Assembly (NCBI GenBank): GCA_036850595.1
Contig: CM072158.1
Span: forward strand, 19,228,044 to 19,292,043
DNA: 64,000 nucleotides
From: Rhyacichthys aspro
Lineage: Eukaryota > Chordata > Actinopteri > Gobiiformes > Rhyacichthyidae
Direction of reading: 5' to 3'
Shown: piece by piece, positions 1-12,584 of the stretch
Layout of the letters: each line of letters starts with the position of its first letter
Position numbering within the stretch: the stretch's first letter is position 1
Translations under genes and position numbers: made by a program
Notes under the pieces: generated by a model
What the model saw: only the letters and a program-made list of their open reading frames with translations
Told to the model about the DNA's origin: nothing
The model's database searches: none

Positions 1-699
1 TCTTCTCTTTTAAAGAAAAAAACACTCACTTCAGAAAAATCACATCTAGAGCCACTCGGTCGACTGTCATGAAGAAGTGCAGTGTTCCGAGATGAAAAAC
101 GTCATTTGGCAAATCCTTGTGCTCTCATGAAGCCATAAGTCAGTAGAATATTTCATGCCTGACCAAGCATTGTATGTAGTGACTGGAAACATGTAAGCAT
201 TTACTTCTAACATGAATGTCTGCATATATGTTAATGTGTGCTACAGTTGTTTTTTAGAATCTGATTGTTCAATTGCATGCTTAAGTAATGGATAAAAATC
301 TTTGACCTTATTTACATAAATTTTCAATTACAAACTACTGAAACATCTACCTATCCAAGGAGTGATCGGTTAAGGGTAAAAATGAGCAATTCTGCAAAAA
401 CCTAGTACAATGCATATTTTCTCAACCACCTTCGAACTTGTTCAGAACTTGCTCCTAACGCCATTATGGAATTTACCATTTTGGAAGGAAAATTATCATG
501 TCAAACGTGGAAATTAAGTCAGTGTTAAAGTCCTAGGCCATCCCACACCTCAAATACATAATACTTCACCAAATTATATAAAAATAGAAAAAAACAAAAT
601 TTACAAATTGCAATGTTAGAATCTATTGAACATTCTGTAACAAAGTGAGTTGAGCGTAGATGACGTTTTCGTTTTTACACTGAATTTTCTAAGTGTAGA
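1..699. other. Intergenic, AT-rich, nothing recognised
   Basis: No gene, RNA gene or clear repeat is visible. Open frames on either strand are short and have no domain-like features. The base composition resembles that of the other intergenic stretches in the window. Confidence 0.6.
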
Positions 700-844
700 G
701 GTGACCATAGGCACCAGTGGGTTGGGCAAAGGACTAGGATGTGTTGAAGAGTCTGTGCCAGGAAATAATCCCGCGGTGTCTTTGATAAGAAGCTTTGATG
801 AAGATGAGAAGTGACCTCTCCCACAACACCCCCATGTGACTTCA

Positions 845-998
845 CACAAGAGCCACGAGTCAGCTATGAGAGCACTAAGAAATCAATCAACCAGACGCAA
901 GGAGATGCTATGCTTGACTCGATATGGACAAAGCTACATATGTAAGAAAGAGATATGTTAACAGTGTCTTAATTTTGTAATTGAATTGAATTGAATTG
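845..998 (+). mobile_element. Possible LINE 3' end with (ATTGA)n tail
   Basis: An ATTGA pentamer array at 980-998 follows a stretch that reads, in one plus-strand frame with a few breaks, as a basic serine/arginine-rich peptide ending shortly before the array. A short basic C-terminus, a brief AT-rich 3' UTR and a simple pentamer tail are typical of fish non-LTR retrotransposons, and similar TTGAA tails occur near 46745 and 57080. No reverse transcriptase motif is visible, so this could equally be a chance microsatellite. Confidence 0.3.
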
Positions 999-1479
999 TT
1001 TGAAATGTCTTGAATCTTAACCATAAAGTGTACGACCTTCCAAAAACCCATTAGGATTTTGATGTTAGAATTTTGACCCTGTGAGGCTGCTGTGTTTGTG
1101 GAGTCAAAATCAAAGCTGAAAGGAATAGTTTGAATAATTACAGTTGATGGCAACACTTGAACCTTGCAGGAGATAATAAAATGAGGAATGAAGTAAAGAA
1201 AATAAGAAATGAAATTAAATAAAATGAGGAATAAAACTGGGTCTGTTGTGAAATATTTCTTGAGAAAGAAAGAAAACATTCTGGAGATGTCCTTAAAAGT
1301 ATGGAACACTGTAAATAAGGTTGCAATCCTGTTAATCCAATTGCTGAATTGAGTTCAATTTTTTTCCAAGATGAAAAAGAAATGCCATAATGAATGATTT
1401 AAACATAGGTTGGACAAAAGAGACAAAACTAGGACAAAACACCAAAAGATAGGTAAACATAAAAACAGTGCCTCAGTCT

Positions 1480-1605
1480 TCAAGGTTTCGAAGTATGTTT
1501 TTACTTATTCTTGTCCCAGTCTCGTACTTTAAGACTAAACAAGACCACACATACTTTCTGGTCTTGGACATGACTTGATCAATGCGGTCTTGACAATAAC
1601 ACTAG
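1480..1605. repeat. Dispersed 'GGTCTTGGAC' repeat, short copy
   Basis: This stretch is rich in variants of 'GTCTTG', 'GTCTCG' and 'GACTTG'. It contains the block TGGTCTTGGACATGACTTGA followed by ATGCGGTCTTGACAA. A second member at 8960-9300 carries the same order: GGTCTCGGACATGATG, then GATGAGGTCCTGACCACA. Sequences built from GGTCTCGACTCGGTC-like words are common in fish genomes. I see no terminal inverted repeats and cannot classify it further. Confidence 0.45.
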
Positions 1606-2039
1606 TTGGAAATGCAAGTAATGGCTCCTTCCATTGGTTTCTATGGACCTGTAAATGTCTTATTTTGTTAAGAGAACCAAATGCAAATACTGTTTTTGAC
1701 ATTATATACGATATATTAAAAATGTGTCTGACTGATGTGTTTCATTTAGCTCAACTGTGCACAACAACATTTTACACATCGCACTCTTAACGCTAACAAC
1801 ACACAAACAAGTCATTTTGGGGTCTCTGGTGATGTCCAATCTTTGTCAACAGCTTGGGGGCATCGTTCAGCCCAGGTTCACCCACAGTGTAAAGGCCTCA
1901 TTACTAAACATTCAGCACGTTTCTCACCAGAGGCCAGGAAAGACCACCGGACGTGATCCCCATAGCAAACACCCCCCCCAACCCCCCGCACGAACGCTGC
2001 CCGCGACGCTGGCACAAAGAGGAAATGACAGCTCACTAA

Positions 2040-2330
2040 TCTGACGGCAGGTTGATGTCTGTATTACAAAGATCTGACATCTGCCTGTGAGCATTAGCGT
2101 CAGAGCAGGGGGAGCAGCGCGTTATAATAAGCACGAGGAGTTTACAGCAAATATTCATTAATGTTGCAGACTCCCGTTGGCTGCCGATGGCTTTTTAAAC
2201 GTGGGGCCGGGTCTGTCTGCCAAAGCCTGGCCGTTAGAGGTGGGAAATGGGGCTTGTCCAGTACGAGTCTCTAGAGCTGGGGTAATTTCACGCTCAGCCG
2301 CTGACTGATGTGACAGGGAGCAGGGCTGAA
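2040..2330. promoter_or_regulatory. Candidate conserved non-coding element
   Basis: This block is less AT-rich than its surroundings and free of simple repeats and recognisable transposon parts. It holds several AT-core words (ATTCATTAATG near 2153-2163, a GCGTTATAATAAGC stretch near 2120) next to GC-rich segments. It has no persuasive reading frame. The call rests only on its contrast with the flanks and on motif texture; cross-species conservation is the test. Confidence 0.25.
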
Positions 2331-5300
2331 GAAAGAGAAAAAAGGGAGCATGTAGACCTAATGAGAATCATATTGTAATCATATCAATAAGTCGTGTATC
2401 TGCGGTGCTGTGAATGTACTCATACATTAAGTACAACATGAGTATGTGTTGTTCTCTACTGAAAACGCGCACAGACAAATCGCTTCTTATTTACACGAGG
2501 TAGCATGAAATAAAAATGACCAAATTAGGGCCTGATTGGTTACATATACCGCTTGAACCAGGTCTATAAGTCACCACTAAAAAACTGCTGTAATACAAGT
2601 TTTAAATGGCGCTAATGAATGAACCCAGTATTTTGGAGTGTCGAATAGCACAGCGCCTTGTTTCAACAGCAGTTAGCAAGAGTTAGCATGAGTAAGGACT
2701 GTGCTATCTCATGTTACTAACGATAATATGCGCCAAATTTGTCTGGAGATAAAAACTCACCAACAACACCCCACACCAGCAACAGCACCAGGTCAAAAAA
2801 CAGTCTTGAACATCTCTCTGACACTGCATCAAATAAGAAAACGACCACAAACATTTAATTCCTTAGTGGATTCAAAAAGAAACATGTGTAACCTCTGAAC
2901 TGTAAGCGCTATTGTCTCATAAATAAATGATAACCAACTGTAAATGCTTTGTTTAGTCAGTAGCAGGTAAACTCTATGAAACGCTGCAATCATCCTGTGT
3001 ATCTCTGTCTGAGTGAGGCTTTATTATTAACAGAGCTGTGTGTTTTATCTGTTGCTTGAAACTAACAAAGCCCAAAAAGAAAAGGCAAGCAAAAAAAAGT
3101 TGTACATTTGATTAACACTGTTTCCTTAAAAGATTGTCAGACTGTCACTGGTACTTACAAATAAACAATAACGCACAATACAGCGTTTTTGTTTTTTGTT
3201 TTTTTTGTTTTTTTGTCAAATCACTTATACTTCCTGCAATGTACAGCATTAAAGACAGCCGATGCCATATATTCTTATTAAAGATTTCATGACACATTAC
3301 ACTTAGTTAATTCAAAACGCACAACAAAACATGATCTGGACATAACACTTAAATAATTGATCCAAGCTTCATGGAAAAGTACCTATAATGTGAACCAAAA
3401 ATGAACTAAGACGTATTCACTTAACAGTATAGTGCTAACATTAGTCAGAATGTATTGATGGTAGCCTCTTAGCCTGCTCCATGATGTTGTTAAAATGCTC
3501 TGGAGACGACCTTACTTCTCATTGATTATTAACCAAAGGCTAAGTGAATGTAACTGGCCACACAGGAGTACAATTTTCCACTCAGTATGTGATGTGCACA
3601 CTGCATTAGTCTCATCTTCAAATCATGCTTGAGAAGATATTAGTCTATCACTCTGCAGAGCTTCAGAACCGGCCCCACGGCAGTACTAAAGCACTATAGA
3701 GTAAATGGATCCAAATACGCTCAAGGGAAACACATCATGAAGCTCACATTTGCATTTCATATTTCCCTTTGAGCCGATATACAAAGTGTATAATATGCTG
3801 CTGTAACACGTGTTCATATGAAAGGACATATGGTGGACCTCATAAATCATAGAAGCATGCTATGCACCAGGCATTCTGAGCTGATACATCGCTCATATAC
3901 AAAGAGGGGTGCTTTTCTCTGCAGTGCCTCTGTGTGCACTCATGGAGGCTAATGTTGCACTAACTACTGTTGGCAAGTTTACTCCTTCAATACCTAGGCT
4001 TTTACTGCTTCATCACCCTCATGAAGCGAGAGCTGGAAGGCTTTGGAGTTCTCTCGGGTCACCTCAGAAAAAAAGAACTTGTCAAAGTTAAAGGGAAGTT
4101 AAGCAAAATGAACAAAAACAAAAGCAGACATAACAGCACTCTTGTTAACAAGGGTTCTATTTGTGTGTATAATAGTAAAATGTATAACAAAATGATAGCG
4201 CTACATTATTTTTATGACTCTTTTTTAAAAAATTTTTTACTTCGTTGCCACTCAAGCTATTAATTCCAATGTATTTGGGTCTTGATACTGATCATTCTTC
4301 ACACAATGTTAAGATGTAGAACGTACCAAAGCACAAAGAACAATACCATCAGAATGTAAATAAAGCAGTTTAGGCTGGATGTCTTTATAAAACCTGGCTA
4401 ATGGAGACAAAGAGGGTGTTTAAATCACATGCCACACAAAGTCTCATTAAAAGACACAAAAATCCCACCCATAAATCAAAGCACATGGCTCATTTGCATA
4501 AATCATGTCATCACAGCACATGACACCAACACTATTTGTCTTCATATCAATTGCCACTTCCATTTCGCGAGAAAAAGGCTCACAGAGGACAACACAGTGG
4601 TTGCAAAAATAGAAATGGAAACTGTTTCTCTAAATTTGATTTTGCAATATGGATCATTTTCGACATCAATTCTCGGGAGGATTTGTGTCTAAGGTTGTGG
4701 ATATAATATGGATCCAACTAAGTGTTTCTTTTTTCTCAAGATAGATTTAGAAGTAATCATGTGTTAAAAATCCAGGAAAGTGCAGAATTTTATCGACTAT
4801 AATGCCCACACATGCCCCCAATGCTTGATTATATGATTATAGTAATACACAAGACATATATAGATTCATAAAGATATATTAAAATGTACAGTTCACTGAG
4901 CATGCTAGAGCATAGCAGAGGGTTATATGTATTGCTTTTTACTTCCTTCTCTGTTAAACTGTGGTGTCTGTTCAGTTACCAGTGTAGGAAGTCTTCATTG
5001 TCTTATAAATCCCTTTCATACCTCGGCGTGTGAAAGATACATTCAGAAAACAAAGCAAACAACACTCAGCAGACTCAGAGCATCTATTGTAGCAGGCATC
5101 CTTTTGAAGCCACTGCAGACACTGTGTCAAAGACAAACACTTGTGAGTAGGACAGCGCAGTCATTACCCGCTGATGTGTTGGAGGCAGACACACTGAGGA
5201 AGGACAAGACGCTGAAGAAGAACAAAAGACGGGACAGCTCCATTCCTCCACCTGCAAAAGAAAACAGAGATGGTTTTAAACCTGGAGAGAGACTGCAGTG

Positions 5301-7189
5301 GCTGGCCAACAAAGCCTCTACAAAGACAATCTACACTACACAAAACAATTTATTGTAACAGAACTTTACCCTTTCAATAGCAATGGTATTAGTTTGCTGA
5401 CAATAATGTAGACTCTTTTGCCTTTTTCTTCACATTCCATGACTCTGACAAATGAAAAAGTGCGTGGTCAACTACAATATAGTGCAGGCTGGTAGCTTTG
5501 CTGCATTTACAACAGCTAAACCTTCTTCTTTTGTCAGTCTTTTTTATTTCCAAATCAGCAGCAGCAGTGAGTATTGCACTCTCAGTGAAAATAAAGCTGA
5601 TTAGGTTGGATGCCTTTTAGTTTGAGCCCTCTCTGTCCCCATAGACCCAGTCAAATATATTTGAAAGTCTTCTGAGTGATCTGAAGCACATGGCCAATTT
5701 GCATGAATTAACAGGAGCATTAGCCATAACACAGCATATTTTGCAGTACTGCTATTTTTTTTTTTTACATCATATTAACATTAAAAACATCAATCAAAAT
5801 AATTAGATTTATTGCCAGGTCCTAGATGCACGCTCATAGGGACAAAATCAAATAGTTATTCCCCATATATTTATATGAACATGCCTTTAAATACTAAATT
5901 AGAAAAAAAAAAAAACATGTCATCTTGAGTCAATATGTTACTGACAAATTGAGTGCTGCTCAAATATGTTTGTTTACCACAATAAGATGGTGCAAGAATC
6001 AATGAGGCTAGAGCCTTCTAGTATTTTTGCATTCCCCTTCAAGCTGTGTGTGATACTCAAAAAAACAAGATAAAAGTGACCTGGGTAACTACACTTTTTA
6101 CTCAATGCCTCCCCTAAACTTTGTCATGTCTTCTCCATAACCTTTCACCATATTTCCATAACTAAAGTGATTGTATTGATTACTGAAACGCCGTAATTAT
6201 TTTACATTTAAACATAATAACAAAATAATAGCAGTAGAGCACTAATTAATTAGTTAGAGGGATAAAAAGATTCAAACCAAGGCATCTGGACATAGTTTTG
6301 AATGCCTTCTCTTAAATATTTTTATTTTATGCTGACCTATGACCTAATTACAGTTACCCACCTATATTACACCTCCCACTACTAGATGAAACAACACTGA
6401 ATATGTTGTTTCATAAAACATGAATATTTGCAGATGACTGTTTCCATGCCTTTTAAAAATACTTAAAACAATTTTTGTGGGTAATGCCTTTTTTTCGATC
6501 AATGTACACACATAGAGCTATGTTTTAATGAGCACATAAACAAGGCAGGTATTCATCTGGAGCTGTGTTAGATAAAAGTTAAAGCTGCAGAAGAAAGTAA
6601 CTTTTGTGACTCACATTACAGACACAGGTCAATGCAGCAGACTCTAAAATATGAACATAATATGCAATTTATCACGGAACGTTATACTATATTTTTGGAT
6701 CATGTGGAGTCTATGGCGGAATCAACTAGTTTATGGAGGGCCACCAAAGACTCTCAATGTGTGTTTAACTCTGACTAACCCATATCTCCAAATACACATT
6801 TTACACAACATTTTAGCATCCAGTCACTCTAACTGGTGTAGCCAAAAATCTTGAATATTAAGCACATTTGAAACTAAAGCCACTTGTAGTCATAGGTCAC
6901 TTTTTTGTGACTTATATCCCTTAGTCCATACGTCCACCAATTTCTTTTTTATTATTTTATTTTTTGATAAATCAGATCTGACACAAACTGTACGTGAACA
7001 GCAAACACTGAAATCAGCAGTGATCCCAGAACTCAAAGGAAAGACCCACAGAATAGTTTCATAACTGAAACAATAGGCACAAAGCAAAAGAGGCACAAAA
7101 TTGGAATATGTATACATTATAATATTTCAGAATGACTTGTGTACCTATGAGCCCTATGTTTTGTTGTGTTGCTTCTATTTGTACAGCAG

Positions 7190-7480
7190 TTGCCATTTTC
7201 GATGATGCTGCGATATCTTTCTGTATCTTAAGCACGACTGCACCAGGTTTTGACAGCTAACGAGAGCAGGGCACCACATGTCTGTCAGCTTGTTATCATG
7301 ACTGATGGTGCACCTGTCAGAAGTGTCACTCGCATTCAAATCCTCCAATCATGACTCATCAGGAACTTCTGAGAGCAAACTTTCAGCTATTTCATTATCA
7401 GTCAAGGCAGCCCGAGTGTTGATATTTTACAAATGCCTCTTTTTCTTTCGAGGTGACAGACCGTCTCCTCCTTGAAAGCT
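7190..7480. promoter_or_regulatory. Candidate enhancer with MEIS/TALE-like motif cluster
   Basis: Four TGACAG/CTGTCA hexamers, the core recognised by MEIS/TGIF-type TALE homeodomain proteins, lie at 7251-7256, 7282-7287, 7314-7319 and 7454-7459. A TGACTCAT AP-1-like site lies at 7352-7359. The stretch lacks repeats, has a balanced composition and does not code convincingly. Clusters of PBX/MEIS sites are typical of vertebrate conserved developmental enhancers. Which gene it would act on cannot be told from this window. Confidence 0.35.
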
Positions 7481-8959
7481 TTTTATGTTCACACCGTCTG
7501 GAAGTTAATGCAGTAAAAACAGACGTGAGACTGTCCTCTGCCAGACGTGCTAAAAGTCTGGTTTGTTCAGATAGACTTAGGTAAGGCTTTTCTGAGAAAA
7601 GCTAAGAAGCTACTCAGAAAGAAAAAATTGTTGGTACAAAATCTTTTTTTATGAATGAATGAAGTTTGGGGTGTTTCAATTTGTGCTTGAAACAAATTAA
7701 TGCGTGTGCTTTCATGCGTCTATGGATGACAATTTTTTCCAGGTTTTTTCGCATTCCATTTTTGCGTTTGTCCTATAAACACCATATCCTGATTTCAGAA
7801 ACTGGATACTGACTTCTCCTGGTTTTGAAGAACTCGGATACACTACCTAGAGAACTCTGAAAGAAACAGAGACAGCTCCCTCCATTGAAAGGTCAAGACA
7901 TTTGTTTGGCTAAAATATTGTATGTTAAATTAGGCTGCTAAAAGAACAATATCACTTAGAGTATTTTACTTTATTCTGCAGCATAATATACATTTTTTAA
8001 ATTTAATTAAATATAAACTAGCTTCAGCTGGTGCTATACTAACTTTATCATTTTGTTTTTGATTTAGGAAAAAGCAAGCAAAAAAACTGAATAATGCCAG
8101 GGTAGTTCTTAAGCAATCAGGGTCAATTATAGTTTCAAAGACATGTGCTGTTTGGTTCTAATTTTACCAAGCACTGTTTTTTTTCTTTTTGTGTCTCTAA
8201 ATAAAGACCTTGGGTAGCATATGTATTAAAGACTGTTGAAATCACCCTCATTTAATATGATTGTAGTCATCAGTTGGCTGTTATAAATGACTCAGGCTTC
8301 TTTTTGCTCTGTATATTCCTTCTGTTTCGGGCACAAATAGAGGCCTATTAGGTTATTCAAATCTACTAGAAACTTTGTGAAAAGAATCTTTTTCATTTGT
8401 TTTCATTTCAGACAAAAGCTAAAAATGCAAATAAATAAATAAAATCAATACTGGATCCATTGCAGGTAGTACATATACCAGGTATATGTGTATGGAGCAG
8501 GTTAAGAACCAGATGAAACAAGTCTATTGTGCTGTTTGTTTTGCATAAATTAACTCTCTCAGAAATGTCGGCGTGATTGGTCATTTAGTTTCGACTCAGC
8601 CTGCATTACATGAACTCAATGAGTTGCTAACTTGTTTTATGATACCACTTATCCAGATAGGGACTATTAGTTTTTCTCTGGGTAGGAGATACATATCCAG
8701 GGAAGGTTCAACTCGCTTCATTGTACAGCGCCCAGCAGTGCTCAGTTTGTCTGCGCTGGGCAGCTGTAGGAAAATAAACTCCACTGCCACAGTCAACCTT
8801 AACATTCCCTTTTCCTTATTCATATGACATATATTTCCTATTTTCCATTTTGTTTGTGTTTTTAAGAGTTTGTGTGCAACTGAGCTACTGTGACAAAACA
8901 AGCCCCCTCATGGATCAATAGAGTCTAAGTCAATTTTATAAAAACATTTTGTAAAGGTA

Positions 8960-9300
8960 AAATCATTTTAATTCGGTCTTGACTCAATCTCTTGATGAAG
9001 ACCAACCAAGACCTCATAGTGCTTATTTCTCTACATCTTTCTTGTAATTAAATGAAAACTTTCTATATTATATATTCAAGTAAAAATTCACCTCTATTCC
9101 TGCCTCTTTCACCAAACACTAACCTCTGTGCGACTGAACTTGATTGAAAACTGGACTTTAACTGTACAGATTTAGAACTGTTCCATGGTGTCCATTCTAG
9201 TGTATCATACATAGGTCTCACCCTGACACACTCAGCCTTTGTGTCTGGTCTCGGACATGATGTAGTCTCAGTCGATGAGGTCCTGACCACATTACACTAT
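8960..9300. repeat. Dispersed 'GGTCTCGGAC' repeat, longer copy
   Basis: It opens with a CGGTCTTGACTCAATCTCTTG-like segment and ends with a GGTCTCGGACATGATG segment followed by GAGGTCCTGACCACA and a short CACTATCG end. The last part matches the copy at 1550-1605 in word order. The middle (about 9020-9180) is AT-rich and unrelated to the short copy. It probably belongs to the family of GGTCTCGACTCGGTCTTG repeats common in teleosts. Confidence 0.45.
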
Positions 9301-9958
9301 CGTACTGCAAGAACTTTAAGCTTCTTTTGACAAACACATCTGCAGCCACACAACACGTATTCACGTCGACCATATTGATAAGAAAAGACTGTAAATCTAT
9401 AAAACAACACTTGTACTGAATCTCAGTAGCCGGCAGCTCTGTTTATACATATAACACACAGCATCAGTGTACATTGATATTGAGCTTTTCATTTCATTCT
9501 CAATAAGAAAGCACATTTTGCCATTGCTTCCAGCTGCGGTACAAAGGCTCAAACCTGCCGTGGGCTACATTTGAGACTACCGACCGCCAAAAAAATGAAA
9601 TGAGCCTTTAAATACGTCTCCCATTGATTCAATAAGCCAGTGTATTGAGTAGACATGGAGTTACAAAGGCTGGCATTAGCTCTCTCCAACACTTTATCCT
9701 GGCTATTCAGGAGGCGTAATTGCACACTGCTGAATGGGCGGATCATTTATTTTGACCCAAGTGTGGTGAATTGACAAAAGCAATTCACTTCATTCATTTC
9801 TTTTTCATTTTATGATGCCATACTTTTCCAGACTATTTCAAGCTTCTCATTATTTTATTACTACAGACCTTTTCACAAACAAGTCTATTGATAATTTTCC
9901 TAAATTACTCATTTTCTACATGTGTTATATATTGATTTCTGAGTAGTAAATGGAATAT
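9301..9958. other. Intergenic, nothing recognised
   Basis: No coding region or repeat is identified. The stretch becomes progressively AT-rich toward the minisatellite that begins near 9959. Confidence 0.55.
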
Positions 9959-10224
9959 CCCAGTTGTACATAAAATGAATTACCATAAATCAAAAACAAT
10001 AAAATGAATATTCCCATGGTAGATACAGTGAATTAGTGGAAATACAAAAAAGTATATGGAATATTTTGGTTGTAAACACAGTGAATTAGCATAAATCAGA
10101 AACAGTAAAAATAATATTATGGTGGTAAATACACTGAATTAGTATAGATCCAAAACAGTAAATATCATATCACCAAAGTAAATACCGTGAATAATGTTAA
10201 AACAAAAACAGTACATGCTCTCTG
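9959..10224. repeat. 53-bp minisatellite, five clear units
   Basis: Units can be aligned by eye at 9959-10012 (54 bp), 10013-10065, 10066-10118, 10119-10171 and 10172-10224 (53 bp each). The shared pattern is GGTAAATACAGTGAATTAG, then ATAAATCAAAAACAGTAAA, then an ATATT-like end. Decayed units continue to about 10383. The array resumes after the inserted transposon at 11133, where the next sequence completes an interrupted unit (TTAAATTAAAAACAGTAAAT). Identity falls from left to right, so the array is old. Confidence 0.8.
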
Positions 10225-10383
10225 TAAAAGTAATATTACTCATAGTAATAATACATACAGTTAGTTACAGTAAATATAAATAATTAATAAATAGTAATAG
10301 GTAAGAATAAATAGGAATATCACAGCAGTAAATATGCTCCATTATCTGAAAATGAAATTACTCTTGTAAATACTTTGAAATTA

Positions 10384-11130
10384 CCGTATTTTCCGGACTA
10401 TAGAGGGCACCTAAATATAAGCCGCACCCACTAAAATTTAAAAGAAATATATATTTTGTCACATATAAGCCGCACCGGACTATAAGCCGCCGATATCCAG
10501 GCTGAGAAATAAGATATTTACATAGATTTTGTACCATAAGTGTTTATTCATATACCTGAACTGATTGTTTCTGAACAGTGCCTGTAACACGGCAGTAAAA
10601 GTGCTGATCAAACAAAACAGAAAAGTCACTGATGGTTTTATTCATCTTCCTCCTGTGCACTAAAACCAAGTTGCTTTATTTTTCTTCCTCCTGCGTACTG
10701 AAACCACTGAACACCAACCCACTGTCACTTTTTCTTCCTGCGCACTGTTAAAACGCAACTGCGCAACTATTAAAGTGGCTTCATTCTCCCGTGCACTGAA
10801 ACCACAAGTCACTATTCATCTTCCTCCTGAGCATTGAAACTACTGAACACCAAACCACTGTCACTTCATTTGTTTTCCATTATGAGGGGGTGAGGGTGTA
10901 AAAATATTACCGTATTTTGCTGTTGTGCGTCTTGGGTTGCATGTGCTAAGAATAAAAACTGGTGCTTTCTTGTTTGTACCGACTACCGCTGCCTGTCTCG
11001 TTTTTGCACTTCCTGCTAGAGCGCCCCCCTGAGGGCTGAAGAAAAATTCATAGAAAAGCCGCATCTCTGTATAAGCCGCATGGTTCAAAGCGTGGGAAAA
11101 AAGTAGCGGCTTATAGTCCGGAAAATACGG
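10384..11130. mobile_element. Non-autonomous TIR DNA transposon (747 bp), TA target site
   Basis: A perfect 19-bp terminal inverted repeat, CCGTATTTTCCGGACTATA, lies at 10384-10402 and, reversed, at 11112-11130. TA dinucleotides flank it at 10382-10383 and 11131-11132. The interior repeats ATAAGCCGC several times near both ends. Between about 10640 and 10860 it holds imperfect repeats of a CTTCCTCCTGYGCACTGAAA unit. No transposase frame is present; the 75-codon minus-strand frame has no known motif. A TA duplication fits the Tc1/mariner-pogo group, but the family assignment is inferred. It sits inside the 53-bp minisatellite, which fixes its boundaries. Confidence 0.85.
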
Positions 11131-11132
11131 TA

Positions 11133-12584
11133 CCTTAAATTAAAAACAGTAAATTGAATCATTAACCGTTTATAACTGTAAAATTACAAATGCATTATAT
11201 TGCAACATATGAATATATCAAAGTGTCATGATGTAACATACATTTATAAACATAATTTCAATATGTTCAAACACATTTGAGTATTTTATATAAAACAACA
11301 TGAATCTGGCAAAAATGTGAAATTTTGCATTGGTTATTTCTGGATTTAGTGTGATGAACACAATTCGGTTGGAATGAAAATATATTTTGCTGATATTTTG
11401 TTCCAGTTCTACTGACTTATATGATTTCAGACTGTGGCTTTGTCATTTTCAAAATACATGTTACTGCCTTTTCTTCCTCCATTTTCATTTCTGTTCCCCA
11501 TTTTGAATATAATTGAAAATCATTCAGACTGGAGGTCTTGAAAATAACTGTTTTGCTGCTTTGCCAGCTTTGAATCTAGTAGTCTGAATTTCAATTGCTC
11601 ATAACCGAAACAATGCAGAGGGCAGGACATTGTGGAGCACAGCAGCGTAATATTGCAGCCGTAACAGTTTGACTACATGATTAAATGAATATGAGCAGTG
11701 TTTATCTGCCTTTACCCTTCTTTTTTTACAATACCATTCACACAGATTCCATATGTATGTACCTGTGGGAAAAAAAAACTTAAAGGCCCCTTTAAGAATG
11801 TGACAAAAATACTGGTACAGTAAACTTTGTGTGGCCCATCTCAGCTCAGTCAGTGACAGGTGACACGCAGCAGAAGGCACACTCCTCGACTGCAATAGGA
11901 GCTCCATGCTGGATAATTCTGTTGCCTGGCAACCATTCACACACTCTCTCCTGAGTGTAGATGCTACTCCACATTTAACCACTGATGATGGTGCGTCCCC
12001 ACTGGTTCCCATCACAGAGCTGACTCCCTGCTTTGACAGGAGGAGAACAACTGACACCGTTTCCTCTGTGCACCACTCACAACACATTAGCTCCTATCAT
12101 ATATCACATAGAAACATACAGCAAGGAGGAACCGACTTCATGACATTCAACTGTCATGCTTTCATTGTGTAAATTTAGTGTATAGCTGACAATAAAATAC
12201 TGCACAATTTCTTTGAGTGTCTTATGAAAGTAAAGGGAGCATTTGGGTTCAGACTGTCACGTCTTTATTCGTGACCTAATTTTGGACCATTTCTGCATTA
12301 TTACACTAATGCGATTAGCCATACTTTGCCCCATCATTTCCACTGTGGAAGAAGCATTTACAATAAGCCCTGCATAAATTAATTGTCAGAAGGTTGACAA
12401 GTTTATTTAAGAGCTAGTTTAAAGCTGGGATAGGCATTTCAGGCAGTAAATAACAGACAAACAAATAACAGCATCAGAGAGAGACAGAGAATTAGACTGA
12501 GAGCTAGTCTATAGAAAGGCCCCATTTTCTGGTGTTGTGGACCAAATACTGAAAGACAATGGGCTTTTTTTAGAAACTGAAATA
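11133..12584. other. Intergenic, nothing firm recognised
   Basis: The last minisatellite unit decays within the first 60 bp. A 162-codon minus-strand frame at 11599-12087 overlaps an 88-codon plus-strand frame. Neither shows a domain, a signal sequence or credible splice context, so I treat both as chance. Confidence 0.55.

Larger units (their letters stand above)
1606..8955. other. Intergenic DNA, no genes recognised
   Basis: This is a long gene-free stretch. The frames present (for example 133-143 codons near 900-1300 and 4927-5358) have no recognisable domains and are flanked by AT-rich DNA. Simple runs include a C-rich run near 1970, T/G runs at 3186-3215, a T-run near 5755 and an A-run near 5903. 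Two patches, 2040-2330 and 7190-7480, have a more even composition and dense transcription-factor-like motifs and are listed separately. Confidence 0.6.

Noticed and set aside
3186..3215. T/G-rich tract as a structured element
   Set aside because: It is simple low-complexity sequence, common in this window (also near 16600).
11599..12087. 162-codon minus-strand frame as a gene
   Set aside because: No domain, overlaps a plus-strand frame, ends in AT-rich DNA and shows no splice or promoter context.
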